Below are positions 36,200 through 46,097 of a stretch of 64,000 bases of DNA, one piece after another (position 1 is the stretch's first letter; each line of letters begins with the position of its first letter). The notes beneath the pieces are model-generated. The model did not search any database. It had not been told where the DNA came from and was given only the letters and a program-made list of their open reading frames with translations. The position numbers were made by a program, and so were the translations under genes. The stretch is from positions 1 to 64,000 of the forward strand of contig JAILOU010000033.1 of assembly GCA_024690665.1 (NCBI GenBank), given 5' to 3'. Source of the DNA: Eubacterium sp. Lineage in GTDB: Bacteria > Bacillota > Clostridia > Lachnospirales > Lachnospiraceae.

Positions 36200-36240
36200 A
36201 AAGAGGCTTGTCAAATTTCACAATTTAACAGCCTCTTTTT
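36200..36240. terminator. Terminator downstream of pgi
   Basis: AAAGAGGC (36200-36207) with exact complement at 36231-36238 plus inner A/T pairs; A- and T-rich flanks on both sides. It lies in the 180-bp gap between pgi and the hydrolase gene, which otherwise holds the hydrolase promoter. Confidence 0.65.
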
Positions 36241-36304
36241 GCCTATTTTGTAGTACTTTTTTGTGCATTTTTATAGTTCGTGAGTACTATAAGATTTTTA
36301 ATTG

Positions 36305-37651
36305 TTACAAACGTCGTAACAATTCGTCTCTTTCCCGCTCATAGCCTGGCTTTCCGAGAAGAGCAAACATGTTCTTTTTGTAACTTTCGACCCCCGGTTG
36401 ATTAAATGGATTGACCCCTAACAGATATCCACTCACGCCGCAGGCAAATTCGAAGAAATAAAACAGTTCTCCAAGATAAAATTCATTTTGTTTTGGAATT
36501 TTTATCATAAGATTTGGAACCTGTCCGTCGGTATGCGCCAGAATCGTTCCGTTCATCGCATTTTTATTGACAAAATCCATCGTCTTGCCAGCCAGATAAT
36601 TTAACCCGTCAAGATCCGAATCTTCTTCTTCTATCGTAATTGTCTCGCGAGATTCTTCTATATTAATGACCGTTTCAAATAAGAACCGTCCGCCATCTTG
36701 AATATACTGTCCCATAGAGTGAAGATCCGTCGTAAGATCGACCGATGCCGGGAAGATTCCCTTTTGATCCTTGCCTTCACTTTCCCCGTATAACTGTTTC
36801 CACCATTCTGATACATAATGAAGAGACGGCTCATAATTGGCAAGAATCTCTACCTGCTTTCCCTTTCGAAGCAACACATTTCGATAAGCCGCGTACTTCA
36901 TTGCCTCGTTATTTTTAAATTCTTCCTTGAGTGCAAGTTCTCTTCCTGCCTGCGCGCCTTTCATCAGCTGATCGATATCCGCTCCGCTAACCGCAATCGG
37001 AAGAAGACCAACTGCCGTCAGCACAGAAAATCTGCCGCCAACATCATCCGGCACAACAAAAGTTTCATATCCTTTTTCTGTTGCGAGTACTTTCAAAGCT
37101 CCCTTGGCACGATCTGTCGTCGCGTAGATTCTCTTAGCCGCTTCACTGTCGCCGTACTTTTCTTCCATCTTCTTTTTTAAGATACGAAATGCGATTGCCG
37201 GCTCTGTCGTCGTTCCGGACTTCGAGATTACATTAATCGAAAAATCCCGATCTCCAATGACATCAAGCAGATGCTTCATATAAGTTGCGGAAATATTATT
37301 TCCCACAAAATAAATCTCCGGTGCATTTCGAATCTCCTTTGGCACGCTGTTATAAAAGCTGTGGCGAAGAAATTCAATCGCCGCACGCGCTCCTAGATAG
37401 GAACCTCCGATTCCGATCACTACAAGGACTTCTGAATCAGATTTAATCTTATCGGCAGCTGCCTTGATGCGGGCAAATTCTTCCTGGTCGTAATCGGTCG
37501 GCAAATCAATCCAGCCAAGGAAATCATTTCCGGCGCCTTCCTTGCTTTTTAGCAGCTGCGCCGCAGCCTCTGTCTGCATCTTTATGTTCTCTACTTCCTC
37601 ATCCCTTACAAAAGAAGTAAGCTTTGAGACATCTAAGCTAACATGTTCCAT
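36305..37651 (-). CDS. pgi: Glucose-6-phosphate isomerase
   Basis: A 448-residue glycolytic enzyme, the compact Firmicutes form. Signature stretches are present: [15 protein letters not shown] (about 80), [15 protein letters not shown] (about 140), the sugar-phosphate-binding segment [14 protein letters not shown] (about 200) and a C-terminal [12 protein letters not shown] with the catalytic Lys. GGAGAG precedes the ATG. It is a single gene divergent from murG. Confidence 0.96.
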   Translation of the reverse strand: MEHVSLDVSKLTSFVRDEEVENIKMQTEAAAQLLKSKEGAGNDFLGWIDLPTDYDQEEFARIKAAADKIKSDSEVLVVIGIGGSYLGARAAIEFLRHSFYNSVPKEIRNAPEIYFVGNNISATYMKHLLDVIGDRDFSINVISKSGTTTEPAIAFRILKKKMEEKYGDSEAAKRIYATTDRAKGALKVLATEKGYETFVVPDDVGGRFSVLTAVGLLPIAVSGADIDQLMKGAQAGRELALKEEFKNNEAMKYAAYRNVLLRKGKQVEILANYEPSLHYVSEWWKQLYGESEGKDQKGIFPASVDLTTDLHSMGQYIQDGGRFLFETVINIEESRETITIEEEDSDLDGLNYLAGKTMDFVNKNAMNGTILAHTDGQVPNLMIKIPKQNEFYLGELFYFFEFACGVSGYLLGVNPFNQPGVESYKKNMFALLGKPGYERERDELLRRL

Positions 37652-37807
37652 AGTGCATTCTCTCCTTTGTTTTTCCGCTATTTTCTTATCTTTTATTTTA
37701 CCATTTATAGTCCCTTTTTCAATTCTAACTTGACTTTTTCCACGCGTAGTTTCATAGTTGTATTGAAAATTTTATTTCTTATTATATATAGAAGAGGTAT
37801 AAAACTC

Positions 37808-38878
37808 ATGAGTAAGACAATTATTTTAACAGGTGGCGGAACCGCCGGTCATGTCACACCAAATCTGGCTCTGTATCCAAAGCTGAAAGAACTTGGCTAC
37901 GAAGTCCACTACATTGGTTCGTATACCGGAATTGAAAAAGCACTACTTGCCAACTTTGATATTCCTTATCACGGCATTTCCTCCGGTAAACTTCGCCGCT
38001 ACTTTGATATGAAGAATTTTTCAGATCCATTTCGCGTCATGAAAGGATATGGACAGGCAAGAAGTCTGATTAAAAAAATCAAACCGGATGTCATCTTTTC
38101 TAAGGGTGGTTTCGTCTCACTGCCGGTCATATTTGCCGCAAAACACCTGCACGTTCCATCCATCATTCACGAATCTGACCTGACTCCGGGTCTGGCGAAT
38201 AAACTTGCCATTCCTTCCGCAACCAAGGTCTGTTGTAACTTCCCGGAAACGCTTTCCCATCTTCCTGAAGATAAAGCGGTTCTTACCGGTTCTCCGATTC
38301 GTCAGGAACTTTTGCAGGGTAACAAAGAAAAAGCCTCTAAGCTGTGTGGCTTTACCAAGGATGCTCCTACAATTCTAATCATTGGAGGAAGTCTTGGCTC
38401 TGTTAAAATCAACGAAGCTGTTCGCGAGATTTTACCTAAGCTGTTAGAGCATTTTAATGTCATCCATTTATGTGGCAAAGGCAATCTCGAAGATTCATTG
38501 ACAGGCACTGATGGTTATGCTCAATTTGAATATGCCAACCAGGAGCTTCGCGATCTATTCGCACTTGCCGATATCGTGATTTCCCGTGCCGGTGCCAATG
38601 CCATCTGCGAACTTCTGGCGCTTCACAAGCCAAATCTTTTGATTCCGCTGTCTGCTGCAGCAAGCCGCGGTGACCAGATTTTAAACGCTGCTTCCTTTGA
38701 AAAGCAGGGATTCTCACTGGTCTTAAAGGAAGAAGATTTATCTGCTGATACACTTCTTTCGCATGTTAAGAAGTTGTATGACAACCGTGATTCTTATCTT
38801 GCCGCAATGGAAGAGTCCAACCAGCTTAATTCCATCGACACCATCATATCCATGATTGAACAGCTGACAAACAAGTAA
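37808..38878 (+). CDS. murG: UDP-GlcNAc:lipid I GlcNAc transferase MurG
   Basis: A 356-residue GT-B enzyme making lipid II in peptidoglycan synthesis. The N-terminal [14 protein letters not shown] loop (about 8-21), the UDP-GlcNAc-binding segment [15 protein letters not shown] (about 185-199), and [14 protein letters not shown] (about 255-268) are typical. The start with AGAAGAGG upstream is used; the open frame extends 165 bases upstream into sequence that does not resemble MurG. It stands apart from any mur/fts cluster. Confidence 0.93.
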   Translation: MSKTIILTGGGTAGHVTPNLALYPKLKELGYEVHYIGSYTGIEKALLANFDIPYHGISSGKLRRYFDMKNFSDPFRVMKGYGQARSLIKKIKPDVIFSKGGFVSLPVIFAAKHLHVPSIIHESDLTPGLANKLAIPSATKVCCNFPETLSHLPEDKAVLTGSPIRQELLQGNKEKASKLCGFTKDAPTILIIGGSLGSVKINEAVREILPKLLEHFNVIHLCGKGNLEDSLTGTDGYAQFEYANQELRDLFALADIVISRAGANAICELLALHKPNLLIPLSAAASRGDQILNAASFEKQGFSLVLKEEDLSADTLLSHVKKLYDNRDSYLAAMEESNQLNSIDTIISMIEQLTNK

Positions 38879-38885
38879 TGCAAAA

Positions 38886-38917
38886 GGACGTCTGATGACT
38901 CATCAGACGCCCTTTTT
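38886..38917. terminator. Terminator between murG and the surface protein gene
   Basis: CGTCTGATG (38889-38897) and CATCAGACG (38901-38909) with GG/CC extension, followed by seven T residues on the plus strand. Confidence 0.88.
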
Positions 38918-38932
38918 TTAGGCAAGCTATCA

Positions 38933-41599
38933 CTATTTCTTTACTTTAATAGTTACAGTCTTGGTTACATTTTTGTAGTTATCTGCGGTTACTTTTACCT
39001 TTACTTTATAAGTTCCGGCTTTTGTTCCCTTCTTAACTGTAATCTTACCATTTTGTTTAATGGTTAACACTTTCTTTGATTTTTTATTTGCTGCTGTATA
39101 TTTTACACTTGCGCTGGATGCAGTACTCTTAACTGTTGCCTTAAAGGTTTTTGCTTTTTTCTTAAGCGCTTTTACCTTATAGGTCTTGGTCGCATTCGTA
39201 ATCTTAACAGTCTGTTTTGCTTTTGTAATTGTAAGCTTTGCAGCGTCACTTATAGCCTTTGCGTATTCTCCATTGGCCGTTACTGTAGCTTTCACATAAT
39301 AAGTACCTGCTTCTACCGGAGCTGCTCCCTTAGATGCTGCACCGGAATTAGCCTTTGTTGTCAGCTTTGTACAAGCCTTATCAACATAATACTTGTAAGT
39401 AATGGCACCTTCATTATCGTCTGCTACCGTTGCAGAACCGATGGAAATAGCTTTTCCTGTGTAAGTTGCTGTCTTATCTTTTAATGTGATTGTTGCATTG
39501 CTGACTGCCTTATTCGTTCCTTCTGTTATGGTAATGTTCTTATAGGTATTACCTTTTTCCAGTGTAATTTCATTACCGTCAGCATCTGTTGCTGTACCAT
39601 AAACTACCGTTGCATCTTCGCCAATGGTAAGTGATGTAATGATAGATGTTCCATCGGCTACCCAGGTTCCTTCTACATCGACATTGACATTATTTGCACC
39701 ATTAGAATATGCTGTGTTAATAACATGTCCGAACTGGTCATAATCATCTTCTGTAATTGTTGTATTTTGTGTTTCTCCACCATCCGTTGTATGCTTGATT
39801 GTTGTAGATGAAATTGCACCTGTTACAGAAGCATCCTCTTCAATATTAACATTTACTTCTACCGCACTTGTCTGATATCCGGTACCGTTATAGATATTAC
39901 CTTCCAGATTCTCATCTTCAATATTCAGTGTTGCTGTATGTGTTGCTTCCTGACCTTCTACACTAGCCCATCCTTCATCTTCGCTGTAATATGCGTCTGA
40001 GAATACCGGTCCTGAGTATCCGTCCGGAACGGAAATTCCACTTGCAACGGCATCTTCATTATCAATCGCCTGGAAGATGACTCCGTTGTCCGTATCATTG
40101 AGCTCATTTTCTGCTTCTGCATTGACGTCTGTTGCAGCATTAATAGTTGCATCTTCTCCAATATTAATTGTTGCATCCGCACTCTTTACAAGGAATGCTG
40201 CTGACTCTGTGTTAAATGTAGTCTTATCTTCTACATCAACGGTTGCCTGACCCCAGATATCGATACCAAAGTTCTTGGAATTAACAACTGTCTGTGCGGT
40301 CTTAGAAGCCGTTACGGTATTGTAATCTTCATCTACGCTGTCATTACCGTCTGAATCCCAGATTGTCTTCGCAGTATTGATGCTTTCACCCTTCTTGGTT
40401 GCGCCAAGTATAATCGTATTATTGTCGCCATTTGCGGCAATTGTCAGATAGGTTGACACGTCAAATGTTGATCCTAAGAAATACTCATGCGCATTACCGA
40501 TTGCATAAGAGCCATAACCACTGACGGTTCCATTTGCCTTACTTGTATTCATCGCAATGTCACTGTTGATTGCATACATAAATGGTTCGCTTCCGGCATC
40601 GGTTGACAATACGCCCCAGTTTTTCGCATATACATTCGCATCCTGAATCACCATCGTAGATCCTTTACCCAGCATGTTGGTTGCACGTGCATTTCCAACA
40701 ATTCCAAGTACCCATGGTGGTGCTACCATCTTCGTGGTATCTGCGGTATTTAAATATTCATCATACAGTTCTCCGCCATATACCGCGATTTCCTGTGTGC
40801 TGTCTTTGCCATCACCTGTTACAACTACATCACCACCATTGTCGACTTCTACTGCAGGTCTTGCTACACCATAAGTCGTAATGGATCCACCGTTACTTAA
40901 GTCGAGCATTGTCTTGAATGTATCACTCGTCACGGTTGTATCTGATTCTGTTGTCGTTCCACCGTAAATGGTTACGGCTGAACCATATCCAACAAAGTCG
41001 TTGACATCTTCTTCTCCTGTTGAGTTATCTTCTCCGTCTGCATTACCTGCCACAATAACCGGATTATCAAGTGTTGCATCTGACTCATTTACCACGATTG
41101 GGTTAAAGTTCTTTGATGTTGATGACAAATAGAAGTTCGATAGTGTTGTACTATCCAGCGTTCCACCTACTGCATCTGTTCCCAGTGCGACATCACTGTC
41201 GGTGCCGATCTGAATACCGGTACGATAGGTTGTAAAATCATAGCTGTCTGACCAGGAAGATCCATATCCTTCTGTATGTGACTTGTCATATACTTTTACG
41301 GTACTTCCATTTGCCACTGCCGTCTGCGCATCTTCTAATGAAAGCTCTGTGTACGTATCATCTTCCACCAGAATAAATGTCATGCTTTCCGTATAAGTCT
41401 CAGCATCTTCATCTTCCGTTGTTACCGTTGTCACATCATCTGTCGTCGAGATATCTGTTACGGTTTCTCCGGCATCGTCAACTGCAGCATTTGCAACGAC
41501 CATAGACGTTCCCGGTGCTGCAAGCATAATCGCAGTTACAACTGCCAATGAAGCTGCTGACACATTACGAATCAGCTGTTTTAATTTCTTACTCCTCAT
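38933..41599 (-). CDS. Large secreted surface protein, beta-helix-like body with lysine-rich C-terminal tail
   Basis: An 888-residue exported protein with a signal peptide (about 1-38). Residues 60-690 are acidic and rich in Asn, Thr, Ser, Gly and Asp with repeated ATVNIGEDATINAAT- and TVDVEDKTTFNTES-like turns, suggesting a right-handed beta-helix adhesin-type fold. From about 720 come Ig-like segments, then a tail of about 100 residues that is extremely basic (KVKALKKKAKTFKATVKS, VTADNYKNVTKTVTIKVKK). Such tails occur on many Lachnospiraceae surface proteins and may bind acidic wall polymers in place of a sortase motif, which is absent. The function is unknown. Confidence 0.8.
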   Translation of the reverse strand: MRSKKLKQLIRNVSAASLAVVTAIMLAAPGTSMVVANAAVDDAGETVTDISTTDDVTTVTTEDEDAETYTESMTFILVEDDTYTELSLEDAQTAVANGSTVKVYDKSHTEGYGSSWSDSYDFTTYRTGIQIGTDSDVALGTDAVGGTLDSTTLSNFYLSSTSKNFNPIVVNESDATLDNPVIVAGNADGEDNSTGEEDVNDFVGYGSAVTIYGGTTTESDTTVTSDTFKTMLDLSNGGSITTYGVARPAVEVDNGGDVVVTGDGKDSTQEIAVYGGELYDEYLNTADTTKMVAPPWVLGIVGNARATNMLGKGSTMVIQDANVYAKNWGVLSTDAGSEPFMYAINSDIAMNTSKANGTVSGYGSYAIGNAHEYFLGSTFDVSTYLTIAANGDNNTIILGATKKGESINTAKTIWDSDGNDSVDEDYNTVTASKTAQTVVNSKNFGIDIWGQATVDVEDKTTFNTESAAFLVKSADATINIGEDATINAATDVNAEAENELNDTDNGVIFQAIDNEDAVASGISVPDGYSGPVFSDAYYSEDEGWASVEGQEATHTATLNIEDENLEGNIYNGTGYQTSAVEVNVNIEEDASVTGAISSTTIKHTTDGGETQNTTITEDDYDQFGHVINTAYSNGANNVNVDVEGTWVADGTSIITSLTIGEDATVVYGTATDADGNEITLEKGNTYKNITITEGTNKAVSNATITLKDKTATYTGKAISIGSATVADDNEGAITYKYYVDKACTKLTTKANSGAASKGAAPVEAGTYYVKATVTANGEYAKAISDAAKLTITKAKQTVKITNATKTYKVKALKKKAKTFKATVKSTASSASVKYTAANKKSKKVLTIKQNGKITVKKGTKAGTYKVKVKVTADNYKNVTKTVTIKVKK

Positions 41600-41741
41600 A
41601 TGTTTCCCTCCGTATCTAAATTAGAGTTTTGAATTTTACCCCTTTAAGATACAGCGAAATTTCGCGCTTATAAATGTCATTTTCTTATGCAAATGTGACA
41701 TTTTTTTAGAAGTTATCCTCTATTATTTATGCAATGCACAC

Positions 41742-41775
41742 AAAGGACTGCCACATTTTCCTGTGACAGTCCTTT
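41742..41775. terminator. Terminator between the small lipoprotein and surface protein genes
   Basis: AAAGGACTGCCACA (41742-41755) pairs with TGTGACAGTCCTTT (41762-41775), one G-T pair. The minus-strand lipoprotein gene ends 36 bases upstream of it. Confidence 0.8.
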
Positions 41776-41810
41776 TTCAAAAATGGAGGGATAACACCCT
41801 TATTATCGTA

Positions 41811-42512
41811 TTATTCAGTTGGCACTAATATTGCAACCGTCGCATCCTCACTACTAAGGACGATGGTGTCATCTGATGTTTCATAATCGTAGGTATAACT
41901 TACGCCAAGGGCTTCGAGTGTAATCTGATCGTCTTCTACTTCATAGCTTTGTTCCATAATCAGATAACAGCTTCCATCCTGGTGAAATTCATATCGATAG
42001 GCTTCTTCTCCGTATGCCATGTAAATTCCTTCAAATGGTGTCAGCTTGGCCAGCCCGTCTGTTCCTTCTATGCAGCTTAGATTCATCTGCGTCTCTGACT
42101 CCGCCCCGGTCTGCGTTGTCGTCAGTATGGTTTCATCATCTTGTGTTGTAATCGTATACTGCGATGCCGTTTCCATCGTATCTAAGGTCATTAGAAGCAG
42201 ATCTGCTGTTTCACCATCTACATTTGTTCCGTCTTCTTCGAATTCATAAGTTCCTGACTGCACGTAATAACAGGTTCCGTCTTCGTCAAAGTAATAATAC
42301 ACTCCTTCAGCATCCTGCACCTGGTATTTCCCACTGAATTCTTCTAAACTTCCCGCACTTGCGCTTTCTCGTATCTGTGCTGATTTATCTTGCACTGCCT
42401 CTTGCTCTGTCACACTGATATCCGATTCTGCCTGTGCAACGCTTGAGCAGCCGGATGTTGCAAATACCGCCAATGCACCTAGTAAAAGCGCCGTTTTTCT
42501 TATGTCCATCAT
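41811..42512 (-). CDS. Lipoprotein of unknown function
   Basis: A 233-residue exported protein with signal and lipobox (VFATSGC, Cys22 or so). After an acidic linker come two related modules of about 80 residues, each with a G-x-Y ... YxFxxDGxCYxxxxGxYExE pattern (FDEDGTCYYVQSGTYEFE near residue 75 and FHQDGSCYLIMEQSYEVE near 180), so the mature protein is probably an internal duplication. No family is recognised. AGGAGCG lies upstream, slightly distant from the start. Confidence 0.78.
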   Translation of the reverse strand: MMDIRKTALLLGALAVFATSGCSSVAQAESDISVTEQEAVQDKSAQIRESASAGSLEEFSGKYQVQDAEGVYYYFDEDGTCYYVQSGTYEFEEDGTNVDGETADLLLMTLDTMETASQYTITTQDDETILTTTQTGAESETQMNLSCIEGTDGLAKLTPFEGIYMAYGEEAYRYEFHQDGSCYLIMEQSYEVEDDQITLEALGVSYTYDYETSDDTIVLSSEDATVAILVPTE

Positions 42513-42654
42513 CTTGTATCGCGCTCCTTTTCTTCTGTTTTATGCTAAAAGTATAGTCGATATACAGGCTTGAAAAAAGGATGTTTTTTTGGAATTAGTG
42601 GTCGTTTTTTTAGAAGGTGGTGATTGTTCTGCGGAGGTGGGGGTGGGGGTGGCT

Positions 42655-42797
42655 TTCTCTGAGGTATACGATTTCTCCCCGCACCGACCCGCCGCTGTTC
42701 AAAATTTTTCTGCGTATCTTATGATTTGCCCGCCACCGCCCGTGTTCTGCTAGGATGGTTGTGATATGTTTACAAGAAATGCCCTGCTGTGCCAGTA
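42655..42797 (-). repeat. Structured repeat, copy C (right half only, minus strand)
   Basis: On the minus strand this stretch matches the right half of copies A and B closely (CATTTCTTG, CCTAGCAGAACACGG, GCGGCGGGTCGGTGC, GGGGAGAAATCGTAT). The TGTGCC hairpin, central hairpin and left half are not evident upstream (42798-42900), so it appears truncated. G-rich GGAGGTGGGGGTGGGGG sequence (about 42633-42649) lies just beyond its end. Confidence 0.7.
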
Positions 42798-42929
42798 ATT
42801 TGTAACTGATCATACATTATAAACTACTTAAAGATACAATCTCCGGCCAACCCAAACCTCTGCTCCCACCAGTTACGTCCCGGCCGCAACTACCTCTCAA
42901 TGCAGTTTCGGCTGGGAACTTCCCAGCGA

Positions 42930-43275
42930 CTGAGTAGGATACATTTTCGAATGCACATCGAGAGCCGCCGGTTCTTGACGAGCATCGATAGCGAGCTGCG
43001 GGCGATCCGTGGCTGCCTCGGATAACCTGAATATGCGAGGGGCTGCGCAGCAGACTAGGGAATAAAAAATAGAAGATTGCAAGCTTGCTTGCATAATCTT
43101 CTACTTTTTTAGAACCGTAGGATGTGTCGAAGACACATTCCTCGCATATGTACCATCTCTTTATCAAGCCTAGCAGAACACGGTCGCCGGCGAGCGAATC
43201 ACACGATGCGCAGGAAAGAACCGACCAGCGGCGGGTCGGTGCAGGCGAAAATAGTATGCCTACGAGGGAGCGTCC
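42930..43275 (+). repeat. Structured repeat, copy D (complete, diverged)
   Basis: Same plan and length as copy B. Conserved blocks: GCACATCGAGAGCCGCC (about 42953-42969), GGCTGCCTC (43011-43019), GCAGACTAGGGA, CCTAGCAGAACACGG, GCGGCGGGTCGGTGC. Paired segments keep complementarity with altered bases: 42970-42976 with 43216-43222, 42982-42987 with 43204-43209, 43031-43040 with 43140-43149, hairpin 43070-43078/43095-43103 followed by six T residues, hairpin 43123-43128/43132-43137. No gene lies in 42513-43290. Confidence 0.75.
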
Positions 43276-43290
43276 CCCTCACAACCCAAA

Positions 43291-43704
43291 CTACTGAAGT
43301 TCACGCTGAATCGCATCAAACTCCTCATCCGTAAACTCGGCATGATTCCAACAAATCTTATCCTCATTGCCATCTCCGACATATCTTGGAATCAGATGCA
43401 TATGAAAATGAAATACCGTCTGACCGGCAACTTCCTTATTATTCTGAACGATGTTAAACCCATCGCAGCCCAGCACCTTCGTCATCTTGGTTGCCAGCTT
43501 TTTCGCCAAAACAAAAACCTTTGAAGCAACCGTCTCATCAAGCTCATAGATATCTGCGTAGTGCTGCTTTGGCAAGATCAGAGCATGTCCTCTCGTTGCA
43601 GGAGAAGCATCTAAGATCACCTTGAAATCCTCGTCCTCATAAATGCTGCGGGTAGGAATATCACCACCGGCAAGTTTACAAAAAATACAGTTATCATCCT
43701 TCAT
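43291..43704 (-). CDS. HIT-family nucleotide hydrolase/transferase
   Basis: A 137-residue histidine-triad protein with the catalytic HFHMHLIPR motif (about 98-106) and an N-terminal zinc-type CIFCK motif. HINT-like enzymes hydrolyse nucleoside phosphoramidates and adenylates. The chosen ATG follows AAGGAGGAACTTGAA; an upstream ATG at 43731 is less likely. Confidence 0.92.
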   Translation of the reverse strand: MKDDNCIFCKLAGGDIPTRSIYEDEDFKVILDASPATRGHALILPKQHYADIYELDETVASKVFVLAKKLATKMTKVLGCDGFNIVQNNKEVAGQTVFHFHMHLIPRYVGDGNEDKICWNHAEFTDEEFDAIQRELQ

Positions 43705-43731
43705 TTCAAGTTCCTCCTTGTATGTATTCAT

Positions 43732-44724
43732 TTAAGAAAAAGGAAAGATATGATCGAGCATACGAAGCGTCTTTAAGTTTCCCTTCACCGTCATTTCCCC
43801 GGTCATAAAAGCCCTTTGAAATGTCATCTTTCCATCAATAATATCGTCAAACAATTCCTTCGTCAGTTTCGAATAAGCATCAATATTAACCGTTTCCTCT
43901 CGAGAAAACTCAACAATGTGATTGTTTACCACAACCTGAAGTGGCTTATCGACACCATCAATCCAGAACAGATAGTTAGCGGCAAAGTCTTCCTGCGGCT
44001 GGAATTTGTTTTTCAAGATCTCGGCATAATCGCGGTTTTCATTTGCCTTCATCTCCCCTAACATTTCCTTGAACATAGAAGCTAGTTCTTCAATGTCCTC
44101 ACGCTGCGTCTTGACATAAGTATCATCCGAAACATACTGTGAAAGTTGTTCACTTTCCTGTGGCGTAAGCTCCATATTCTGGGTTCTTTGAACCGTCTTG
44201 GTGATTGCCTGATTCGAAGTCGGCAGCGATTTCATCTTCTGTGAAATCGTACGATACAGATTCTCCGCTTTCTTTTCAATTAAGAGATTGTAGTCGTGAT
44301 TCATCTCAAATGACACCAGATCATCCACATAGCCACTAAGACCGGAACACAAAAGGCCACCTAAAATCTCCCAGGCATTTTCCAGTGTCAGCACACCTTC
44401 CCGTTCACCATAAGTCGTCGACATGACAACCGGCTGCATATAAGTCGTCGCCAGTTTTTCCTTGTCCGCATATAGCCAGCAGGCATCCAAAAACTGCTGC
44501 ATGTATCCACCAATTCCTAGCCACTCCACCGTCGTTGCCAAAATGATACCATCTGCGTCTTTCAGCGTCTGAGGTAATGTTGATATGGAATTTTTATTTT
44601 CGTAAATATTATATCGATTCACATTGACGCGAAGTTCTAAAAGAACTTCTTCTATCTTATTTATGACATATAAAGTCGGGTCGTCTAAAAGTCCCCGTCC
44701 ACCATAATAAATGTTAATATTCAT
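43732..44724 (-). CDS. Flavodoxin-fold protein fused to an SCP2 sterol-carrier-like domain
   Basis: A 330-residue two-domain protein. The N-terminal 175 residues resemble NADPH-dependent FMN reductase/flavodoxin folds (INIYYGGRGLLDDPT; ADGIILATTVEWLGIGG; a glycine-rich loop TTYGEREGVLT). The last 95 residues look like an SCP2 sterol-binding domain (FWIDGVDKPLQVVV, the DGKMTFQRAFMTGEMTVKG signature, LRMLDHIF). The joining segment is helical. The fusion suggests redox handling of a lipid-like compound, but no substrate is known to me. AAAGGAAT precedes the start; it ends just before the HIT gene. Confidence 0.75.
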   Translation of the reverse strand: MNINIYYGGRGLLDDPTLYVINKIEEVLLELRVNVNRYNIYENKNSISTLPQTLKDADGIILATTVEWLGIGGYMQQFLDACWLYADKEKLATTYMQPVVMSTTYGEREGVLTLENAWEILGGLLCSGLSGYVDDLVSFEMNHDYNLLIEKKAENLYRTISQKMKSLPTSNQAITKTVQRTQNMELTPQESEQLSQYVSDDTYVKTQREDIEELASMFKEMLGEMKANENRDYAEILKNKFQPQEDFAANYLFWIDGVDKPLQVVVNNHIVEFSREETVNIDAYSKLTKELFDDIIDGKMTFQRAFMTGEMTVKGNLKTLRMLDHIFPFS

Positions 44725-44790
44725 AGATATTCCTTTCCCTGAAAATGTGATTTTCACATACTTTGAGTATAAGTATTTTCAAGGTTGGTG

Positions 44791-45858
44791 TCAAAGTCTG
44801 TAACGGGATGATTTTCGATATAAAATAACCGCACAGACAAAGCCTCCAATCAGTCCTGCAACATGCGCCGTATTATCCACACCACTCGAAGTAAATCCAA
44901 AGTATAAGCTCAGAATAATCATAATTAAAAGGCCCTTGGTACTTAGATTTTCAAGATGTCCTTTATGGCGAATCACCACCCACAAAAGACCTCCTATCAC
45001 ACCAAAGATTGCGCCAGATGCGCCCGCCGATACTGCAAGTTCCTGACTGAGCACCGATACATATAAAGAACCGATGTTACCAATGATTCCCGCAATGAAA
45101 TACAAGATCACATACTTAGCATGTCCCATCGTTCTTTCCAGATAGTTCCCGATGCACGCCAGAATAATCATATTGTTAAGCAGATGTTCGAATCCAAAAT
45201 GCAAGAACATACAGGTAAACAGCCGATACCATTCACCGCCATCGATTACCAGGGTCGGATGCATGGCACCATGCTCCAGCATAAAGTATGCATCTTCGGT
45301 ATCTCCCATCCAGCTAAGAATAAAGAAAACAATGACATTTACCGCAATCAGTGCAAGATTACAGTATCCAAGCCGATAATTAATCCTTTGTGACAACGAC
45401 GGCCGTTCTCTCTCCATTCGTGGCTCCGTATATTCTTCTATAAGCATCTGCTCTAAAATACCACGTAATCCATAAAAATCTGCCGGCTGATTCTCGTAAA
45501 CCAAAAGTTGTCTTACAGACGTATCAATCATCCAGACACCGCGAATGCTTCCGCACACTGCCCGCTCACGATTCGGCTGATCGGTAAATAGCACCACCAT
45601 CTGCTGTACACGGATAGGATCTTTCATCGGAAGAATTCCAAACTGCGCGCTGTCTGCTCCGGAAAACAGCTTCTTAATCGAGCCTTGTAATCGCTCTATC
45701 AACTGCGTACTTAAGACAAAGCCGTCATGACACTTCACACCGGTTACCACCTGCACCACGTTACCAATCTGCCGGTAATACACCCGTGCTTCTTCCGGAC
45801 GCACCGAAAGAAATCGGTATCCATTTTGTTTTAATGTGTAGTCAAACTGCTTCATCAT
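44791..45858 (-). CDS. Rhomboid-family intramembrane serine protease
   Basis: A 355-residue membrane protease. A soluble N-terminal domain (about 1-165) precedes six membrane helices. The catalytic dyad is visible: Ser in GASGAIFGVIGG (about residue 285) and His in NTAHVAGLIGGF (about residue 335); the HFGFEHLLNNM motif of rhomboids is also present. It cleaves membrane-anchored substrates inside the bilayer. Double ATG start; the upstream ribosome site is weak (GGGAAAG). Confidence 0.92.
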   Translation of the reverse strand: MMKQFDYTLKQNGYRFLSVRPEEARVYYRQIGNVVQVVTGVKCHDGFVLSTQLIERLQGSIKKLFSGADSAQFGILPMKDPIRVQQMVVLFTDQPNRERAVCGSIRGVWMIDTSVRQLLVYENQPADFYGLRGILEQMLIEEYTEPRMERERPSLSQRINYRLGYCNLALIAVNVIVFFILSWMGDTEDAYFMLEHGAMHPTLVIDGGEWYRLFTCMFLHFGFEHLLNNMIILACIGNYLERTMGHAKYVILYFIAGIIGNIGSLYVSVLSQELAVSAGASGAIFGVIGGLLWVVIRHKGHLENLSTKGLLIMIILSLYFGFTSSGVDNTAHVAGLIGGFVCAVILYRKSSRYRL

Positions 45859-45951
45859 CTGCTTTCCCTTCTCACTTACTTATGTATAACAATAGATGAT
45901 TTTGGCTGTTTATTCAAGGTTCATACCACGCATTTCAATCAAATTTTTCAA

Positions 45952-46041
45952 CTAATAAAACGCATATTTCGCATCGCCAAACCGAATTTCGTCTCCTCTC
46001 TTAAGCAGCACTTTTTCCTTATATTGCACTGTTTTTTCAGG
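45952..46041 (-). pseudogene. Remnant of an FHA-domain protein C-terminus
   Basis: On the minus strand an open stretch of 29 codons reads KVLLKRGDEIRFGDAKYAFY before a TAG stop, matching the last strands of forkhead-associated phosphothreonine-binding domains (GDEIRFGDxxYxF). There is no start codon, and an in-frame stop lies just upstream. It overlaps the promoter of the PucR-type gene. The rest of the gene appears lost, probably by deletion at this junction between core genes and the accessory locus. Apart from this and the promoter, 45859-46097 holds nothing else clear. Confidence 0.55.
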
Positions 46042-46052
46042 TCAAGTATAAT
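46024..46052 (+). promoter_or_regulatory. Promoter of the first PucR-type gene
   Basis: TTGCAC (46024-46029), a 17-bp spacer and TATAAT (46047-46052), 46 bases before the start codon. Confidence 0.7.
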
Positions 46053-46097
46053 ATTAACAGCTATGAATAAACATCATCCTAAGGAGGCTCTAATATT

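Noticed and set aside
42633..42652. G-quadruplex regulatory element
   Set aside because: The G-rich run could fold, but it lies beyond a repeat end, not in a promoter or leader, and runs of two G limit stability.
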